From Pseudomonadota bacterium (GTDB taxonomy: Bacteria > Pseudomonadota > Alphaproteobacteria > G022571365), in the NCBI GenBank assembly GCA_022571365.1, contig JACZXZ010000001.1:39534-103533 (forward strand): DNA of 64,000 nt, given 5' to 3'. Made by a program: the position numbers and the translations under genes. The notes below the pieces were generated by a model. It searched no databases, was not told the origin of the DNA, and saw only the letters and a list, made by a program, of their open reading frames with translations. This document shows positions 36,705 to 46,400 of the stretch, one piece after another; within the stretch, counting starts at the first letter, position 1; each line of letters starts with the position of its first letter.

Positions 36705-37409
36705 TCATCCGCCGAGGAACATTTCCATCACGTCGGGGTTGGCCAGCAGGTTGGGGCCGGTGTCTTCGAACCGGCTCCGACCCATGGTCATGAGGTAACC
36801 GCGATGGGCGAAGCTCAAGGCGCGTTTCGCATTCTGCTCGACCATCAGGAAGCTGATTCCGAGGTCGTTGATGGTCCGGATCCTTTCGAAGATCAGGTCG
36901 ACGACCTGGGGAGAAAGACCCGCCGTCGGTTCGTCCAGCATCAAAAGCCGCGGCGTCAGCATGAGCGCCCGGCCGATCGCCACCATCTGCCGCTCGCCGC
37001 CGGAGAGCAAGCCCGCGGCCTGGCGCCGCTTGTCCTTGAGCGGCGGGAAAATCTCGAAGACATGGGCGAGCTGCTCCGAGAAGTCGTCGGTGCGGATGAA
37101 GGCACCCATCTCCAGGTTTTCTTTGACGGTAAGCGACGGGAACACATTGTACTCCTGGGGCACGTAGGACATGCCGCGGCGCACGATGATGCTGCTGCGC
37201 AGGTTGGTGATCTCCTCGCCACTGAAGAGGATTCGGCCTTCGCGCACCGGCACCAGGCCAAAAATGGCTTTCATCACCGTTGACTTGCCGGCGCCGTTGG
37301 GGCCGATGATGACGACGATTTCACCGGGCTCGACCCTGAGTTCGACACCGTGAAGGATATCGGCGCCGCCGTAGCCGCCGTATATGCCGTTCACTTCGAG
37401 CAGGCTCAT
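36705..37409 (-). CDS. livF: Branched-chain amino-acid ABC transporter ATP-binding protein LivF
   Basis: A 234-residue ATPase with Walker A GPNGAGKST, the ABC signature LLSGGERQMVAIGRAL, Walker B LLMLDEPTAGLSP and the H-loop replaced by Gln (MVEQN), as usual for LivF. It lies between livG and livH. Confidence 0.95.
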   Translation of the reverse strand: MSLLEVNGIYGGYGGADILHGVELRVEPGEIVVIIGPNGAGKSTVMKAIFGLVPVREGRILFSGEEITNLRSSIIVRRGMSYVPQEYNVFPSLTVKENLEMGAFIRTDDFSEQLAHVFEIFPPLKDKRRQAAGLLSGGERQMVAIGRALMLTPRLLMLDEPTAGLSPQVVDLIFERIRTINDLGISFLMVEQNAKRALSFAHRGYLMTMGRSRFEDTGPNLLANPDVMEMFLGG

Positions 37410-37530
37410 TGGCGCGTCCGTCCGCTGTCAATCCCGGCCCCCCGGGGAGCCGAGCGCGGCACGCGGCGGGATGGCCGCCGGCTCGTTGCCGGTTGCGGCC
37501 GGCCGCTCCTCGACCGGGTTGCTCGCACGC

Positions 37531-38328
37531 CTAATGCCTGCTGTCCTGATGCGCGCCCCCCGAGGCCCCGACCATATCGCCGCCGAGATAGGCCTCGATG
37601 ACTCCTTCGTTGCGCCGGATCTCATCCATGCTGCCCGTGGCGAAAACGCGCCCCTGCGCCATGACGATAATCGGGTCGCACAGCTTGGCAATCATGTCCA
37701 TGTCGTGCTCGATCACGCAGAAGGTATAGCCGAGCTCCTTGTTAAGCCGGAGGATGTTGTCGGTCAATTTGGCAAGCAGCGTGCGGTTCACCCCGGCACC
37801 GGGCTCGTCAAGCAGGATCACGCGGGAATCGGACATCATCGCCCGACCGAGTTCCAAGAGCTTCTTCTGACCCCCGGACAGATTCCCGGCAAGCTCGTTC
37901 TTGACCTCGGAAAGCTGCAGGAAATCGATGGCCTTCTCGGCTTTGCGGCGCAACTCGCGCTCCTCGCGCCGCACCTTGCCCCAGCGCAGCCAGGCGGAAA
38001 CCATCGACTCACCCGATTGCCCGCTTGGCACGACCATCAGGCTTTCCAGCACCGTCATGCGACTGAAGGCGTGCGGAATCTGGAAGGTCCGGATCAGCCC
38101 AAGGTGGAACAGCCGGTGCGGCGCCATGCCGGTGATGTCGCGTCCGGCGAGTTCGATGCGGCCGGAGTCGGGCCGCATGAAGCCGGCGATGATATCGAAC
38201 AGTGTCGTCTTGCCGGCGCCGTTGGGGCCGATGAGCCCGGTGATGGTGCTTTCGGCAATATCCAGGGTGCAGCCGTCTACCGCGCGAATGCCGCCGAACG
38301 TCTTGACCAAGTTTCGAACCGAAATCAC
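37531..38328 (-). CDS. livG: Branched-chain amino-acid ABC transporter ATP-binding protein LivG
   Basis: A 265-residue ATPase with Walker A GPNGAGKTT, the family segment LGLIRTFQIPHAFSRMTVLE, signature LSGGQKKLLELGRAM, Walker B VILLDEPGAGVN and the switch His in VIEHDMD. It is the first gene of the livGFHM operon, with its promoter probably in the 268-bp gap upstream. Confidence 0.95.
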   Translation of the reverse strand: MISVRNLVKTFGGIRAVDGCTLDIAESTITGLIGPNGAGKTTLFDIIAGFMRPDSGRIELAGRDITGMAPHRLFHLGLIRTFQIPHAFSRMTVLESLMVVPSGQSGESMVSAWLRWGKVRREERELRRKAEKAIDFLQLSEVKNELAGNLSGGQKKLLELGRAMMSDSRVILLDEPGAGVNRTLLAKLTDNILRLNKELGYTFCVIEHDMDMIAKLCDPIIVMAQGRVFATGSMDEIRRNEGVIEAYLGGDMVGASGGAHQDSRH

Positions 38329-38596
38329 GGGGACGGGATTCTGAATTGTGTCGTATGGAGTCCGGGTGAGCCTTTTAGGTTATAGGGATTTGGCACCGAT
38401 CGACAGGGGGTGCGGAACCGAGTGGATGCCGGCCACGAGAGGGATTGCGCCAAACCGGCGCGCCAAAGGCACGAATCACATGCCGGCAGCCGCGTCTTGC
38501 GGTTCCGGGACGAGGGTATTACGACGCCCGCTTGGCGCTGAAGCCGGAAGGTGGTTCCCAGGCTGAAAGGCGAAACCGCGTCCGCGCGCGGTCCTG

Positions 38597-39046
38597 CTAT
38601 TTCTTCGCGCGGCGCCCACGCTTCGGATGACGCGCCTTGCGGCCGAGGCCGATCTTCTTGGCGAAGGCCGAACGCTGGGCGGCGTAATTCGGCGCGACCA
38701 TGGGATAGTCCGGTGCCAGGCCCCACTTTGCCCGGTATTCATCCGGGGTCAGATTATAGGTGGTGCGCAGGTGGCGCTTAAGCATCTTCAGCTTCTTGCC
38801 GTCATCAAGGCAGATGATGAAGTCCGGCGTCACTGACCTGCGGATCGGAACGGCCGGTTTCAGCGGTTCCCGTTTGACCTCGCCGAGGCCGCTTTCAAGC
38901 GCGTTCAAGGAACCGTACACCGACTTGATGGTGTCAGCGATTTGCGTGGCCGGCAGCAAGTTATTGCTGACATAGGCGGACACGACTTCCGCTGTCATGC
39001 GCAGGATCTCCCCCTGGGGAAATTTTGCTGAATTGTCCTCGCTCAT
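38597..39046 (-). CDS. mucR: Ros/MucR family transcriptional regulator
   Basis: A 149-residue protein of the alphaproteobacterial MucR/Ros family, which binds AT-rich DNA, often at its own promoter, and controls surface polysaccharide, motility and cell-cycle genes. The core LKMLKRHLRTTYNLTPDEYRAKWGL and PMVAPNYAAQRSAFAKKIGLG are typical. In the zinc-finger position the sequence reads CLDDGKK, so the second Cys of the Ros Cys2His2 finger is replaced by Asp, as in several MucR proteins that fold without zinc. The C-terminus is very basic. Confidence 0.93.
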   Translation of the reverse strand: MSEDNSAKFPQGEILRMTAEVVSAYVSNNLLPATQIADTIKSVYGSLNALESGLGEVKREPLKPAVPIRRSVTPDFIICLDDGKKLKMLKRHLRTTYNLTPDEYRAKWGLAPDYPMVAPNYAAQRSAFAKKIGLGRKARHPKRGRRAKK

Positions 39047-39499
39047 TTGGCACTTACCTTTGTTAGCATTGAGTTAGAATTCCTTCATTGCATACCATTG
39101 CTTTTTTGTCAATTCAAAACAAAACCATTCAGAGTATTAAAGTCTTGTCATGCATTAGTCAGTAAGAAAACCTCGGATGAAAAGGGGGATAGCTGATTTT
39201 CACCGGTTCCTAATCTGTTGTGCCCAAAGAAAGGCATGGCGAGCCGCCCGCCACCGTGAGACCAGCCCGGGCCATGAGAGCCTCTCGCTCGATGCCGGCA
39301 TCATATTATTGTTCAGGCGCTTGTCCTGGCCGCTATGTGCTTTGTATGTTCCGCGTCTTATGCCGCTTTCTTTCCCGATCCTGCTTCGGGCTACGACGGC
39401 GGAAGCCTCGTCGCGACAGTTTGTGGCAGGCTGGCGTGGGGCTGCGACATATGGTATTGAGAAACATGACTTGTAAGGAGTTGTTGCCGATCTCGGACC
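39047..39499. other. 453-bp divergent intergenic region between mucR and rpiB
   Basis: The first 130 bp are markedly AT-rich (listed). The remainder returns to normal composition and shows no gene-like ORF. AAGGAG at 39475-39480 is too far (about 20 bases) from the rpiB ATG to be its ribosome site. Confidence 0.5.
39055..39180. promoter_or_regulatory. AT-rich region upstream of mucR, probable autoregulatory site
   Basis: About 125 bp dominated by A/T tracts (such as gcttttttgtcaattcaaaa) in an otherwise GC-rich window, directly upstream of the mucR start. MucR proteins are known to bind AT-rich DNA with T-A steps and repress themselves, so this is the likely binding region. Confidence 0.5.
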
Positions 39500-39934
39500 A
39501 TGAAGAAAGAGACCATCGCCATCGCCAGCGACCATGCCGGCCGCGAGCTCAAAAACATCCTCAAGGAAGAGCTTGCAGCCCTGGGCTACGGGGTCATGGA
39601 TCTCGGTACGAATGACCACGAGAGCGTCGACTATCCCGATTTTGCCAACGCCCTGGCCGCGGTCCTCAAGGAGAACAAGGCAAGCCGCGGGGTGCTGGTC
39701 TGCGGCACCGGCATCGGCATCAGCATCGCCGCCAACCGTCACCCGGAAATTCGCGCCGCGCCCTGTCACGATGCGCTCAGTGCGCGTCTGGCGCGGCAGC
39801 ATGTTGACGCCAACGTGCTCGCCTTTGGCGGGCGGCTCATCGGCGTCGAGACCGCCAAGGACTGTCTCAGGGTTTTTTTGACGACGGCCTTTGAAGGCGG
39901 CCGTCACGCGCGTCGCGTCCAAAAGCTCGCGTGA
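39500..39934 (+). CDS. rpiB: Ribose 5-phosphate isomerase B
   Basis: RpiB interconverts ribose 5-phosphate and ribulose 5-phosphate in the pentose phosphate pathway. The 144-residue product has [10 protein letters not shown] at the N-terminus, the active-site Cys in [14 protein letters not shown], and [15 protein letters not shown]. The stop overlaps an in-frame GTG of the glyA frame. No good Shine-Dalgarno precedes the ATG. rpiB-glyA-nrdR-rib is a common alphaproteobacterial order. Confidence 0.95.
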   Translation: MKKETIAIASDHAGRELKNILKEELAALGYGVMDLGTNDHESVDYPDFANALAAVLKENKASRGVLVCGTGIGISIAANRHPEIRAAPCHDALSARLARQHVDANVLAFGGRLIGVETAKDCLRVFLTTAFEGGRHARRVQKLA

Positions 39935-39969
39935 CGATCCGGCTATATCAAGCAAGAAGAGCGTTATCC

Positions 39970-41283
39970 ATGCGGCCCGCAAAAACTGCCGATAGCACGG
40001 ATTTCCTGGACCGCCACTTCACCGAGCGCTTGGCCGAGAGCGATCCCGACCTTTTCCGGGCGATCGTGGGCGAGATCCGCCGCGAGCAGGATCAGATCGA
40101 GCTGATCGCCTCGGAAAATATGGTGTCAAGGGGCGTGCTCGAGGCCCAGGGATCGGTGCTCACCAACAAATACGCCGAAGGCTACCCGGGCCGGCGTTAC
40201 TATGGCGGTTGCGAGCATGTCGATGTCGCCGAGTCGCTTGCCATCGAGCGCGCCAAGGCCCTGTTCGACTGCGCCTTCGTCAACGTCCAGCCCCATGCCG
40301 GCGCCCAGGCCAATGGGATCGTCTTCTTCGCCCTTTTGCAGCCGGGCGACACGATCCTGGGCATGTCGTTGGCGGCTGGCGGTCACCTCACCCACGGCGC
40401 CCCGCCCACTTTCTCGGGCAGGTGGTTCAAGGCCGTGCAATACGGCGTCGGCCGCGAGGACGGGCTGATCGACTTCGAAGAGGTCTTCCGCCTGGCCCGC
40501 GAGCACAAGCCGAAGCTCATCATCGCCGGCGGCTCGGCCTACGCGCGGATCATTGATTTTCCCCGCTTCCGGGCTATCGCCGATGAGGTCGGCGCCTATT
40601 TGATGGTCGATATGGCCCATTTCGCGGGCCTGGTTGCCGGCGGGGTCCATCCGAGTCCGCTGCCCCATGCCCATGTGGTGACCACGACGACCCACAAAAC
40701 CCTGCGCGGCGCGCGGGGTGGCATGATTCTAACCAACGATCCCGAGCTCGCAAAAAAGTTCAACTCCGCCACCTTTCCGGGCGTCCAGGGCGGGCCTTTG
40801 ATGCATGCCATCGCGGCCAAGGCGGTGGCGCTCGGCGAGGCCTTGCAGCCCGAGTTCAAGGTCTACGCGCGACGGGTCGTGGACAACGCCCAGGCGCTCG
40901 CCGCGACGCTCATGGAGCGCGGGGTCGACATCGTCACGGGCGGCACCGACACGCATTTGATGCTGGTTGACCTTCGGCCCAAGGGACTGACCGGCAAGGA
41001 GGCCGAGCGGAGCCTCGAAGCCGCCGGGATCACCTGCAACAAGAACGCCATTCCGTTCGACCCGGAAAAGCCTTCGATCGCCTCCGGGATCCGGCTTGGC
41101 ACCCCGGCCGCCACCACGCGCGGTTTCGGCATCGCCGAGTTCCGCCAGGTGGGGGAGATGATCGGCGATGTCCTCGATGGCCTGGTCGCCAATCGAGATG
41201 ACAACACCCGGGTCGAGTCCGAGGTCCACGGCAAGGTGCTGGAGCTGTGCCGGCGCTTTCCGGTTTACCCGGACATAGCATAG
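39970..41283 (+). CDS. glyA: Serine hydroxymethyltransferase
   Basis: A PLP enzyme converting serine and tetrahydrofolate to glycine and methylene-THF, the main one-carbon source. The 437-residue product has [37 protein letters not shown], and the PLP lysine in [15 protein letters not shown]. The ATG at 39970 was chosen. A GTG at 39931 overlapping the rpiB stop would add 13 residues without family similarity. Confidence 0.95.
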   Translation: MRPAKTADSTDFLDRHFTERLAESDPDLFRAIVGEIRREQDQIELIASENMVSRGVLEAQGSVLTNKYAEGYPGRRYYGGCEHVDVAESLAIERAKALFDCAFVNVQPHAGAQANGIVFFALLQPGDTILGMSLAAGGHLTHGAPPTFSGRWFKAVQYGVGREDGLIDFEEVFRLAREHKPKLIIAGGSAYARIIDFPRFRAIADEVGAYLMVDMAHFAGLVAGGVHPSPLPHAHVVTTTTHKTLRGARGGMILTNDPELAKKFNSATFPGVQGGPLMHAIAAKAVALGEALQPEFKVYARRVVDNAQALAATLMERGVDIVTGGTDTHLMLVDLRPKGLTGKEAERSLEAAGITCNKNAIPFDPEKPSIASGIRLGTPAATTRGFGIAEFRQVGEMIGDVLDGLVANRDDNTRVESEVHGKVLELCRRFPVYPDIA

Positions 41284-41300
41284 CTTGACAGGGGGATTCG

Positions 41301-41762
41301 ATGCGCTGCCCGTTCTGTGGTCATGACGATACCCAAGTCAAAGACTCGCGGCCGACCGAGGACAACACGGCGATCCGCCGCCGGCGGTTCTGTCCCGATT
41401 GCGGCGCGCGGTTCACTACTTTTGAGCGCGTTCAACTGCGCGAGCTGACGGTTATCAAGAAGGGGGGGAAGCGCCAGCGGTTCGATCGCGACAAACTGGC
41501 GCGCTCGATCCAGATCGCCCTGCGTAAACGCCCGGTTCCGGAAGAGCGCGTCGAGAGGATCATCAACGGCATCGTACGGCAGCTCGAAAGCTCGGGCGCA
41601 AGCGAGATTCCCTCCGAGGTGATTGGCGAGATGGTGATGGACACCCTCGCCAATCTCGACCAGGTTGCCTATGTGCGGTTCGCGTCGGTCTACCGCAACT
41701 TCCGCGAAGCCAAGGACTTCGAGGACTTCGTGGGTCAGCTGAGTGGCCGAGACGAAGACTGA
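41301..41762 (+). CDS. nrdR: Transcriptional repressor NrdR
   Basis: NrdR senses dATP/ATP through an ATP-cone and represses ribonucleotide reductase genes. The 153-residue product has the zinc ribbon ([17 protein letters not shown] and [15 protein letters not shown]) and the ATP-cone ([20 protein letters not shown]). No NrdR box was searched for in the window. It overlaps the ribD GTG by 20 bp. Confidence 0.96.
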   Translation: MRCPFCGHDDTQVKDSRPTEDNTAIRRRRFCPDCGARFTTFERVQLRELTVIKKGGKRQRFDRDKLARSIQIALRKRPVPEERVERIINGIVRQLESSGASEIPSEVIGEMVMDTLANLDQVAYVRFASVYRNFREAKDFEDFVGQLSGRDED

Positions 41763-42864
41763 TCCCGCCGATCTTGCTCATATGCGGGCGGCGCTGGGCT
41801 TGGCCCGGCGTGGCCTGGGCAATGTCTGGCCCAACCCGGCCGTCGGCTGCATCCTGATGCGGGACGGGCGGGTGGCGGGCCGGGGCTGGACCCAGCCGGG
41901 CGGCAGGCCCCATGCCGAGGCCGAGGCCCTTGGCCGGGCCGGGCAAAACGCGCGCGGCGCCACCGCCTATATCACCCTCGAGCCATGCAGCCACCAGGGC
42001 CAGACGGCGCCCTGCGTGGAGGCTTTGCTCGCGGCCGGCATCGCCCGCGCGGTGATCGCCTGCCAAGACCCCGATCCACGGGTCTCGGGCCGCGGCATCA
42101 CGCGGCTCGGCGACGGCGGTGTCGAGGTGACGACCGGGCCGTGCGCGGCCGAGGCCGAAGAGGTCAACGCCGGATTCTTCCTGCGCGTGCGCGCGAACCG
42201 GCCCCTGGTCACGCTCAAGGTGGCGACGAGCCTGGACGGCCGTATCGCCCTCCATGACGGCGAGAGCAAGTGGATCACCGGCGAGACCGCCCGGGCCTGG
42301 GCGCACCGCCTGCGCGCCTGCCACGACGCGGTCATGGTCGGGATCGGCACGGCGCTGGCCGACGATCCGAAACTGACCTGCCGCCTGCCCGGGCTCGCCC
42401 ATCGCTCGCCCGTGCGCGTCGTCGTCGACAGCCGCCTGCGTCTTCCCCTGTCGAGCCAGGTCGTGGCCGGCGCGCGGGAGCCGCCGACCTGGCTGATCAC
42501 CCGGAGCGACGGCGACGAGCGGCGCCGCCGGGCCTATGCCAAGCGCGGCGTCGAGGTGATCGCGATCGACGCCGATGATCATCTCCCCATGCTCAAAGTG
42601 GTGCAGGAGCTCGGGCGGCGTGGCGTCACCCGCCTGCTGGTCGAGGGCGGAAGCCAAATCGCCGCCGCGCTTCTCCGCCAGGGCTTGGTTGACCGCCTCG
42701 CCTGGTTTCGGGCGCCGCGGCTCATCGGCGGCGACGGCGTTGCGGCGGCCGCCGCCTTCGGCGTCGACCGGCTCGAGGACATGGCGCGCTTCGAGCGCAT
42801 CTCGGTCGTCCGCGCCGGCGAGGATATTCTGGAAACCTACCGGCGGAAACCTACCGGCGGCTGA
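41743..42864 (+). CDS. ribD: Bifunctional diaminohydroxyphosphoribosylaminopyrimidine deaminase / 5-amino-6-(5-phosphoribosylamino)uracil reductase
   Basis: RibD performs the second and third steps of riboflavin synthesis. The 373-residue protein has the zinc deaminase domain at the N-terminus ([17 protein letters not shown] with the catalytic Glu, [11 protein letters not shown]) and the reductase domain from about residue 150 ([47 protein letters not shown]). The start GTG lies inside nrdR; a later ATG at 41782 would trim 13 residues. Confidence 0.95.
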   Translation: MAETKTDPADLAHMRAALGLARRGLGNVWPNPAVGCILMRDGRVAGRGWTQPGGRPHAEAEALGRAGQNARGATAYITLEPCSHQGQTAPCVEALLAAGIARAVIACQDPDPRVSGRGITRLGDGGVEVTTGPCAAEAEEVNAGFFLRVRANRPLVTLKVATSLDGRIALHDGESKWITGETARAWAHRLRACHDAVMVGIGTALADDPKLTCRLPGLAHRSPVRVVVDSRLRLPLSSQVVAGAREPPTWLITRSDGDERRRRAYAKRGVEVIAIDADDHLPMLKVVQELGRRGVTRLLVEGGSQIAAALLRQGLVDRLAWFRAPRLIGGDGVAAAAAFGVDRLEDMARFERISVVRAGEDILETYRRKPTGG

Positions 42865-42929
42865 CCTAGGGCGGGCCCGCTGTCCGCCGCGACCGTCCCG
42901 GACGCCGCCGCCAACGAGAATTTGCAACA

Positions 42930-44180
42930 ATGCCTCACCAACACGCCCTCATCCTTCTGCGCTTCATCATCGTCGGCGTCATCGCCGGCATATTCTCGGG
43001 CTGGTACTGGGGCGAGGCGATGGTTGAGATCGCCTGGCTCGGCAAACTGTTCCTGAACGCGCTCAAGATGATGATCATCCCGCTCATCTTGGCGGCGGTC
43101 ATCAGCGGCGTCGCCGCTCTCGGGGACATCCGCAAGCTGGGCCGCACCGGCGGGATCACCCTGGTCTATTACCTCATCACCACGGCCATCGCGGTGTTGA
43201 TCGGGCTGGTGATGGTCAACCTCATCCAGCCGGGGGTGGGCCTGAATATCGAATCGGCCGGGTTATCGGAAAGCATCGCGGCCAAGCAGGACATCGGTGT
43301 CAGCGACATCCTGCTTTCCATGGTTTCGCCCAACCTCGTGGCTTCCGCCGCGGAGATGCAACTCCTGCCGCTGATTCTCTTCGCCATCGTGTTTTCCGCC
43401 GCCCTCACGACGCTGGGAAGGACCGGCGAGCACGTCATTCTGTTTTTCAACGGCGTCAACCAAGCCATGATGAAGCTCGTCACCTGGCTCATGTACTTCG
43501 CGCCGGTGGGCATCTTCGCCCTGATCGCGGGCCGGCTGGGCCAGGCCGGCGGCGGGGACGCGTTTCTCAACGAAATTCAGGCGGTTGGCTTGTACATCGG
43601 AACCGTGCTCAGCGGCCTGGCCATCCATTTTGTCGTGCTCTTCTCGATCCTGTTTTTCATCGGAGGGCGAGGGACGGACTACCTGGTCGGGATGCTGCGC
43701 GCCCTCCTCACGGCCTTCGGCACGGCCAGCTCGTCGGCCACCCTGCCGCTCACCATGGAGTGCGCGCGGGAAAACAAGGTCGACGAACGCGCCGTCCGAT
43801 TCGTCCTGCCACTGGGCAGCACGGTGAACATGGACGGCACGGCGCTCTACGAGGCCGTCGCCGTGATGTTCATCGCCCAGGCTTACGGGATAGAACTGGG
43901 GCTCGGGCCGCAGATCATCATCCTGGTGACGGCCACCATGGCCGCCATAGGCGCCGCCGGAATCCCCGAAGCCGGGCTGGTCACGATGGTGATCGTTTTA
44001 AACGCGGTGGGGCTGCCACTGGAAGGCATCGGGCTCCTGCTGTCCGTGGACTGGTTCCTCGACCGCTTCCGCACCTCAGTCAACGTGTGGGGTGATTCGG
44101 TCGGGGCGACGGTGGTTCACCGCTTTCTGCCTGGCGAGGGCAAGCACGGGATAGTGGAAACTGACCGCCGCCGGTCTTAA
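42930..44180 (+). CDS. Dicarboxylate/amino acid:cation symporter (SDF/DAACS family)
   Basis: A 416-residue transporter with about eight membrane segments and two re-entrant loops: the Ser-rich AFGTASSSATLPLTME, the NMDGTALYEA motif of transmembrane segment 7, and AAGIPEAGLV. The family takes up glutamate, aspartate or C4-dicarboxylates with Na+ or H+. It sits between ribD and ribE in a same-strand operon, which is unexpected. The sequence does not show whether it is functionally linked to riboflavin. Confidence 0.92.
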   Translation: MPHQHALILLRFIIVGVIAGIFSGWYWGEAMVEIAWLGKLFLNALKMMIIPLILAAVISGVAALGDIRKLGRTGGITLVYYLITTAIAVLIGLVMVNLIQPGVGLNIESAGLSESIAAKQDIGVSDILLSMVSPNLVASAAEMQLLPLILFAIVFSAALTTLGRTGEHVILFFNGVNQAMMKLVTWLMYFAPVGIFALIAGRLGQAGGGDAFLNEIQAVGLYIGTVLSGLAIHFVVLFSILFFIGGRGTDYLVGMLRALLTAFGTASSSATLPLTMECARENKVDERAVRFVLPLGSTVNMDGTALYEAVAVMFIAQAYGIELGLGPQIIILVTATMAAIGAAGIPEAGLVTMVIVLNAVGLPLEGIGLLLSVDWFLDRFRTSVNVWGDSVGATVVHRFLPGEGKHGIVETDRRRS

Positions 44181-44190
44181 GTTTAAGGCT

Positions 44191-44784
44191 ATGTTTACGG
44201 GAATCATCACCGATCTCGGCAACGTACGCGCGATTGAGCCCGGCGCCGACACCCGGTTCGTTTTCAACACCGGTTACGATACCGATGACATCGCCATCGG
44301 CGCCTCGATCGCCTGCTCCGGTGTCTGCCTGACCGCGGTCGACAAGGGGCCGGGATGGTTCGCGGTCGAGGCCTCGGCGGAGACCCTCGACCGGACAACG
44401 CTCGGCGGCTGGCGCGTCGGCTCGCCGGTCAACTTCGAACGGGCGCTCAAGCTGGGTGGCGAGCTCGGCGGCCATATGATGATGGGCCATGTGGACGACG
44501 TCGCCGAAATCGTGAGCCGCATCCCGGAGGGCGGCAGCCTGCGCTATGTTTTCGAGGTGCCCGAGGGGCTCCAGCGTTTCATCGCGCCCAAGGGGTCGAT
44601 CGGGCTCGACGGCGTTTCGCTCACCGTGAACGAGGTGGACGGCGCGCGTTTCGGCGCTAACATCATCGATCACACCTGCGGCCACACGAGTTTCGGGAAC
44701 GCGCGGATCGGTGACAAGGTGAACCTGGAAGTGGACGTCATCGCGCGCTATCTTGCGCGGCTTGTTGACAAGGAGCAGGCATGA
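44191..44784 (+). CDS. ribE: Riboflavin synthase alpha chain
   Basis: RibE dismutates two 6,7-dimethyl-8-ribityllumazines to riboflavin and the pyrimidine precursor. The 197-residue product begins with MFTGII and contains two lumazine-binding repeats, each with its conserved block (ASIACSGVCLTAV and GGHMMMGHVDDVAE; GSIGLDGVSLTVNEV in the second). It is followed by ribB with a 3-bp gap. Confidence 0.95.
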   Translation: MFTGIITDLGNVRAIEPGADTRFVFNTGYDTDDIAIGASIACSGVCLTAVDKGPGWFAVEASAETLDRTTLGGWRVGSPVNFERALKLGGELGGHMMMGHVDDVAEIVSRIPEGGSLRYVFEVPEGLQRFIAPKGSIGLDGVSLTVNEVDGARFGANIIDHTCGHTSFGNARIGDKVNLEVDVIARYLARLVDKEQA

Positions 44785-44787
44785 CCG

Positions 44788-45906
44788 ATGAGCTATAAAG
44801 AAGTTGTCGCGCCCATCGAGGAGGCCATCGAGGAGGCCCGCAACGGCCGGATGATCATCGTGGTCGATGACGAAAACCGGGAGAACGAGGGCGACCTGGT
44901 CATCCCCGCCCAGATGGCGACCCCGGAGGTGATCAACTTCATGGCCAAGTACGGGCGCGGGCTGATCTGTCTGGCGCTGCCGCGGGAGCGAATCGAAAAA
45001 CTCGGCCTGTCGCTCATGACCCCAGACAATCGGTCGCGCCATCAGACCGCGTTCACCGTGTCGATCGAGGCGCGCGAGGGCATCACCACCGGAATCTCCG
45101 CGCCCGACCGGGCCCGGACCATCGCCATCGCCATCGATCCCACGAAGGGCAAGGATGATATCGTCAGCCCCGGCCACGTCTTCCCCCTGATCGCCCGGGA
45201 TGGCGGGGTCCTGGTGCGCGCCGGCCATACCGAGGCGGCCGTGGACGTCGCGCGCCTGGCCGGTTTCAATCCATCCGGTGTGATCTGTGAGATCATGAAG
45301 GACGACGGCACCATGGCGCGGCTGCCGGACCTTGTGGATTTCGCCAAGCTCCATGGCCTCAAGATTGCCACGATCGCCGATTTCATCGCCTACCGCCGCC
45401 GTCACGACCGCATCGTGGAACGCCTCGTCGAATCAGAGCTCGATAGCCGCTTTAGCGGGAAGTTCCACATGATCGTCTACGTCAACAAGGCGACCTACGC
45501 CGAACATGTGGCGCTGGTGAAAGGCGACATTGACGGACCCGGCCCGGTGCTCGTCCGGATGCATGCCTTCAATGTGCTTACCGACGTGCTCGGCGACCGC
45601 AGCGCCGGGCGCGGTTACGAGTTGCAGACCGCCATGCAGATGATCGGCGAGGAGGGCCGCGGCATCGTGGTGCTGATCCGCGAGCCGATGCCGACCAGTC
45701 TTTCCGACCGCGTCCGCGCGCAAGTGGGGGATCAGACCCAACCCGTCCCGGGACTCAGGGACTATGGCGTCGGGGCCCAGATTTTGCTCGATCTCGGCGT
45801 CAGGGACATGATCTTGTTGTCGAACACCAAGCGAGCCATCGTCGGACTCGAGGGCTATGGGCTTAGCGTGGTCGAACGGCGGCCGATACCGCCCCCGAAG
45901 GGTTAG
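44788..45906 (+). CDS. ribB: 3,4-Dihydroxy-2-butanone 4-phosphate synthase fused to a degenerate GTP cyclohydrolase II-like domain
   Basis: The N-terminal domain (about 1-205) is an intact RibB: VVDDENRENEGDLVIPA, TPDNRSRHQTAFTVSIEA, GHVFPLIARDGGVLVRAGHTEA. It makes the four-carbon precursor of riboflavin. The C-terminal domain (about 210-372) has the RibA fold but lacks the zinc-binding cysteines: where active enzymes have a C-x10-C-x-C cluster, this one reads HAFNVLTDVLGDRSAGRG. It is therefore a RibBX-like protein, and GTP cyclohydrolase II activity must come from another gene. Confidence 0.93.
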   Translation: MSYKEVVAPIEEAIEEARNGRMIIVVDDENRENEGDLVIPAQMATPEVINFMAKYGRGLICLALPRERIEKLGLSLMTPDNRSRHQTAFTVSIEAREGITTGISAPDRARTIAIAIDPTKGKDDIVSPGHVFPLIARDGGVLVRAGHTEAAVDVARLAGFNPSGVICEIMKDDGTMARLPDLVDFAKLHGLKIATIADFIAYRRRHDRIVERLVESELDSRFSGKFHMIVYVNKATYAEHVALVKGDIDGPGPVLVRMHAFNVLTDVLGDRSAGRGYELQTAMQMIGEEGRGIVVLIREPMPTSLSDRVRAQVGDQTQPVPGLRDYGVGAQILLDLGVRDMILLSNTKRAIVGLEGYGLSVVERRPIPPPKG

Positions 45907-46383
45907 ATGGCGACGGCCCCTCACGTCATGATCGTCGAGGCGCGATACTACGAAGAGATTGTCGACGAACTGGTGCGCGGCGCGGTCCAGGCGCTGGAAG
46001 GGGCGGGCGCCACGTACGAGCGGTTCACCGTGCCGGGCGCCTTCGAGATTCCGGCCGCCATCCGCTTTGCCATCCGCGCGCGGGATTCCGACCCGGCAGG
46101 TTCCACGGCAGGTTCGCGGTTCGACGCCTACCTGGCCCTTGGCTGCGTGATTCGCGGGGAGACCAGCCACTACGATTATATCTGCCGGGAAAGCGCCCGC
46201 GCGCTGCAGGATCTGGCATGCCAGCACAGCCTGGCCCTGGGTTACGGCATCTTGACCGTGGAAAACCGGGAACAAGCCCGGGTCCGGGCCGCCGTGGATG
46301 AGAGAAACAAAGGCGGCGAGGCGGCGCGCGCCTGTCTGCGTATGGTCGAGCTGAAGCGCCACTTCCATCTCTTTCCCGGATAA
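45907..46383 (+). CDS. ribH: 6,7-Dimethyl-8-ribityllumazine synthase
   Basis: RibH joins the pyrimidine and the four-carbon unit to form lumazine. The 158-residue product has the family core VPGAFEIPAAIRFA, CVIRGETSHYDYICRESARAL (with the active-site His), and YGILTVENREQA. A short insertion (RDSDPAGSTAGSR) follows the first core. It abuts ribB directly and is followed by nusB, a classic order. Confidence 0.95.
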   Translation: MATAPHVMIVEARYYEEIVDELVRGAVQALEGAGATYERFTVPGAFEIPAAIRFAIRARDSDPAGSTAGSRFDAYLALGCVIRGETSHYDYICRESARALQDLACQHSLALGYGILTVENREQARVRAAVDERNKGGEAARACLRMVELKRHFHLFPG

Positions 46384-46400
46384 CCGGGGGGTTGACGGCG

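Noticed and set aside
44150-44190. FMN riboswitch for the riboflavin genes
   Set aside because: No RFN-like conserved sequence was found before ribD, ribE or ribB; gaps between the genes are too short to hold one.
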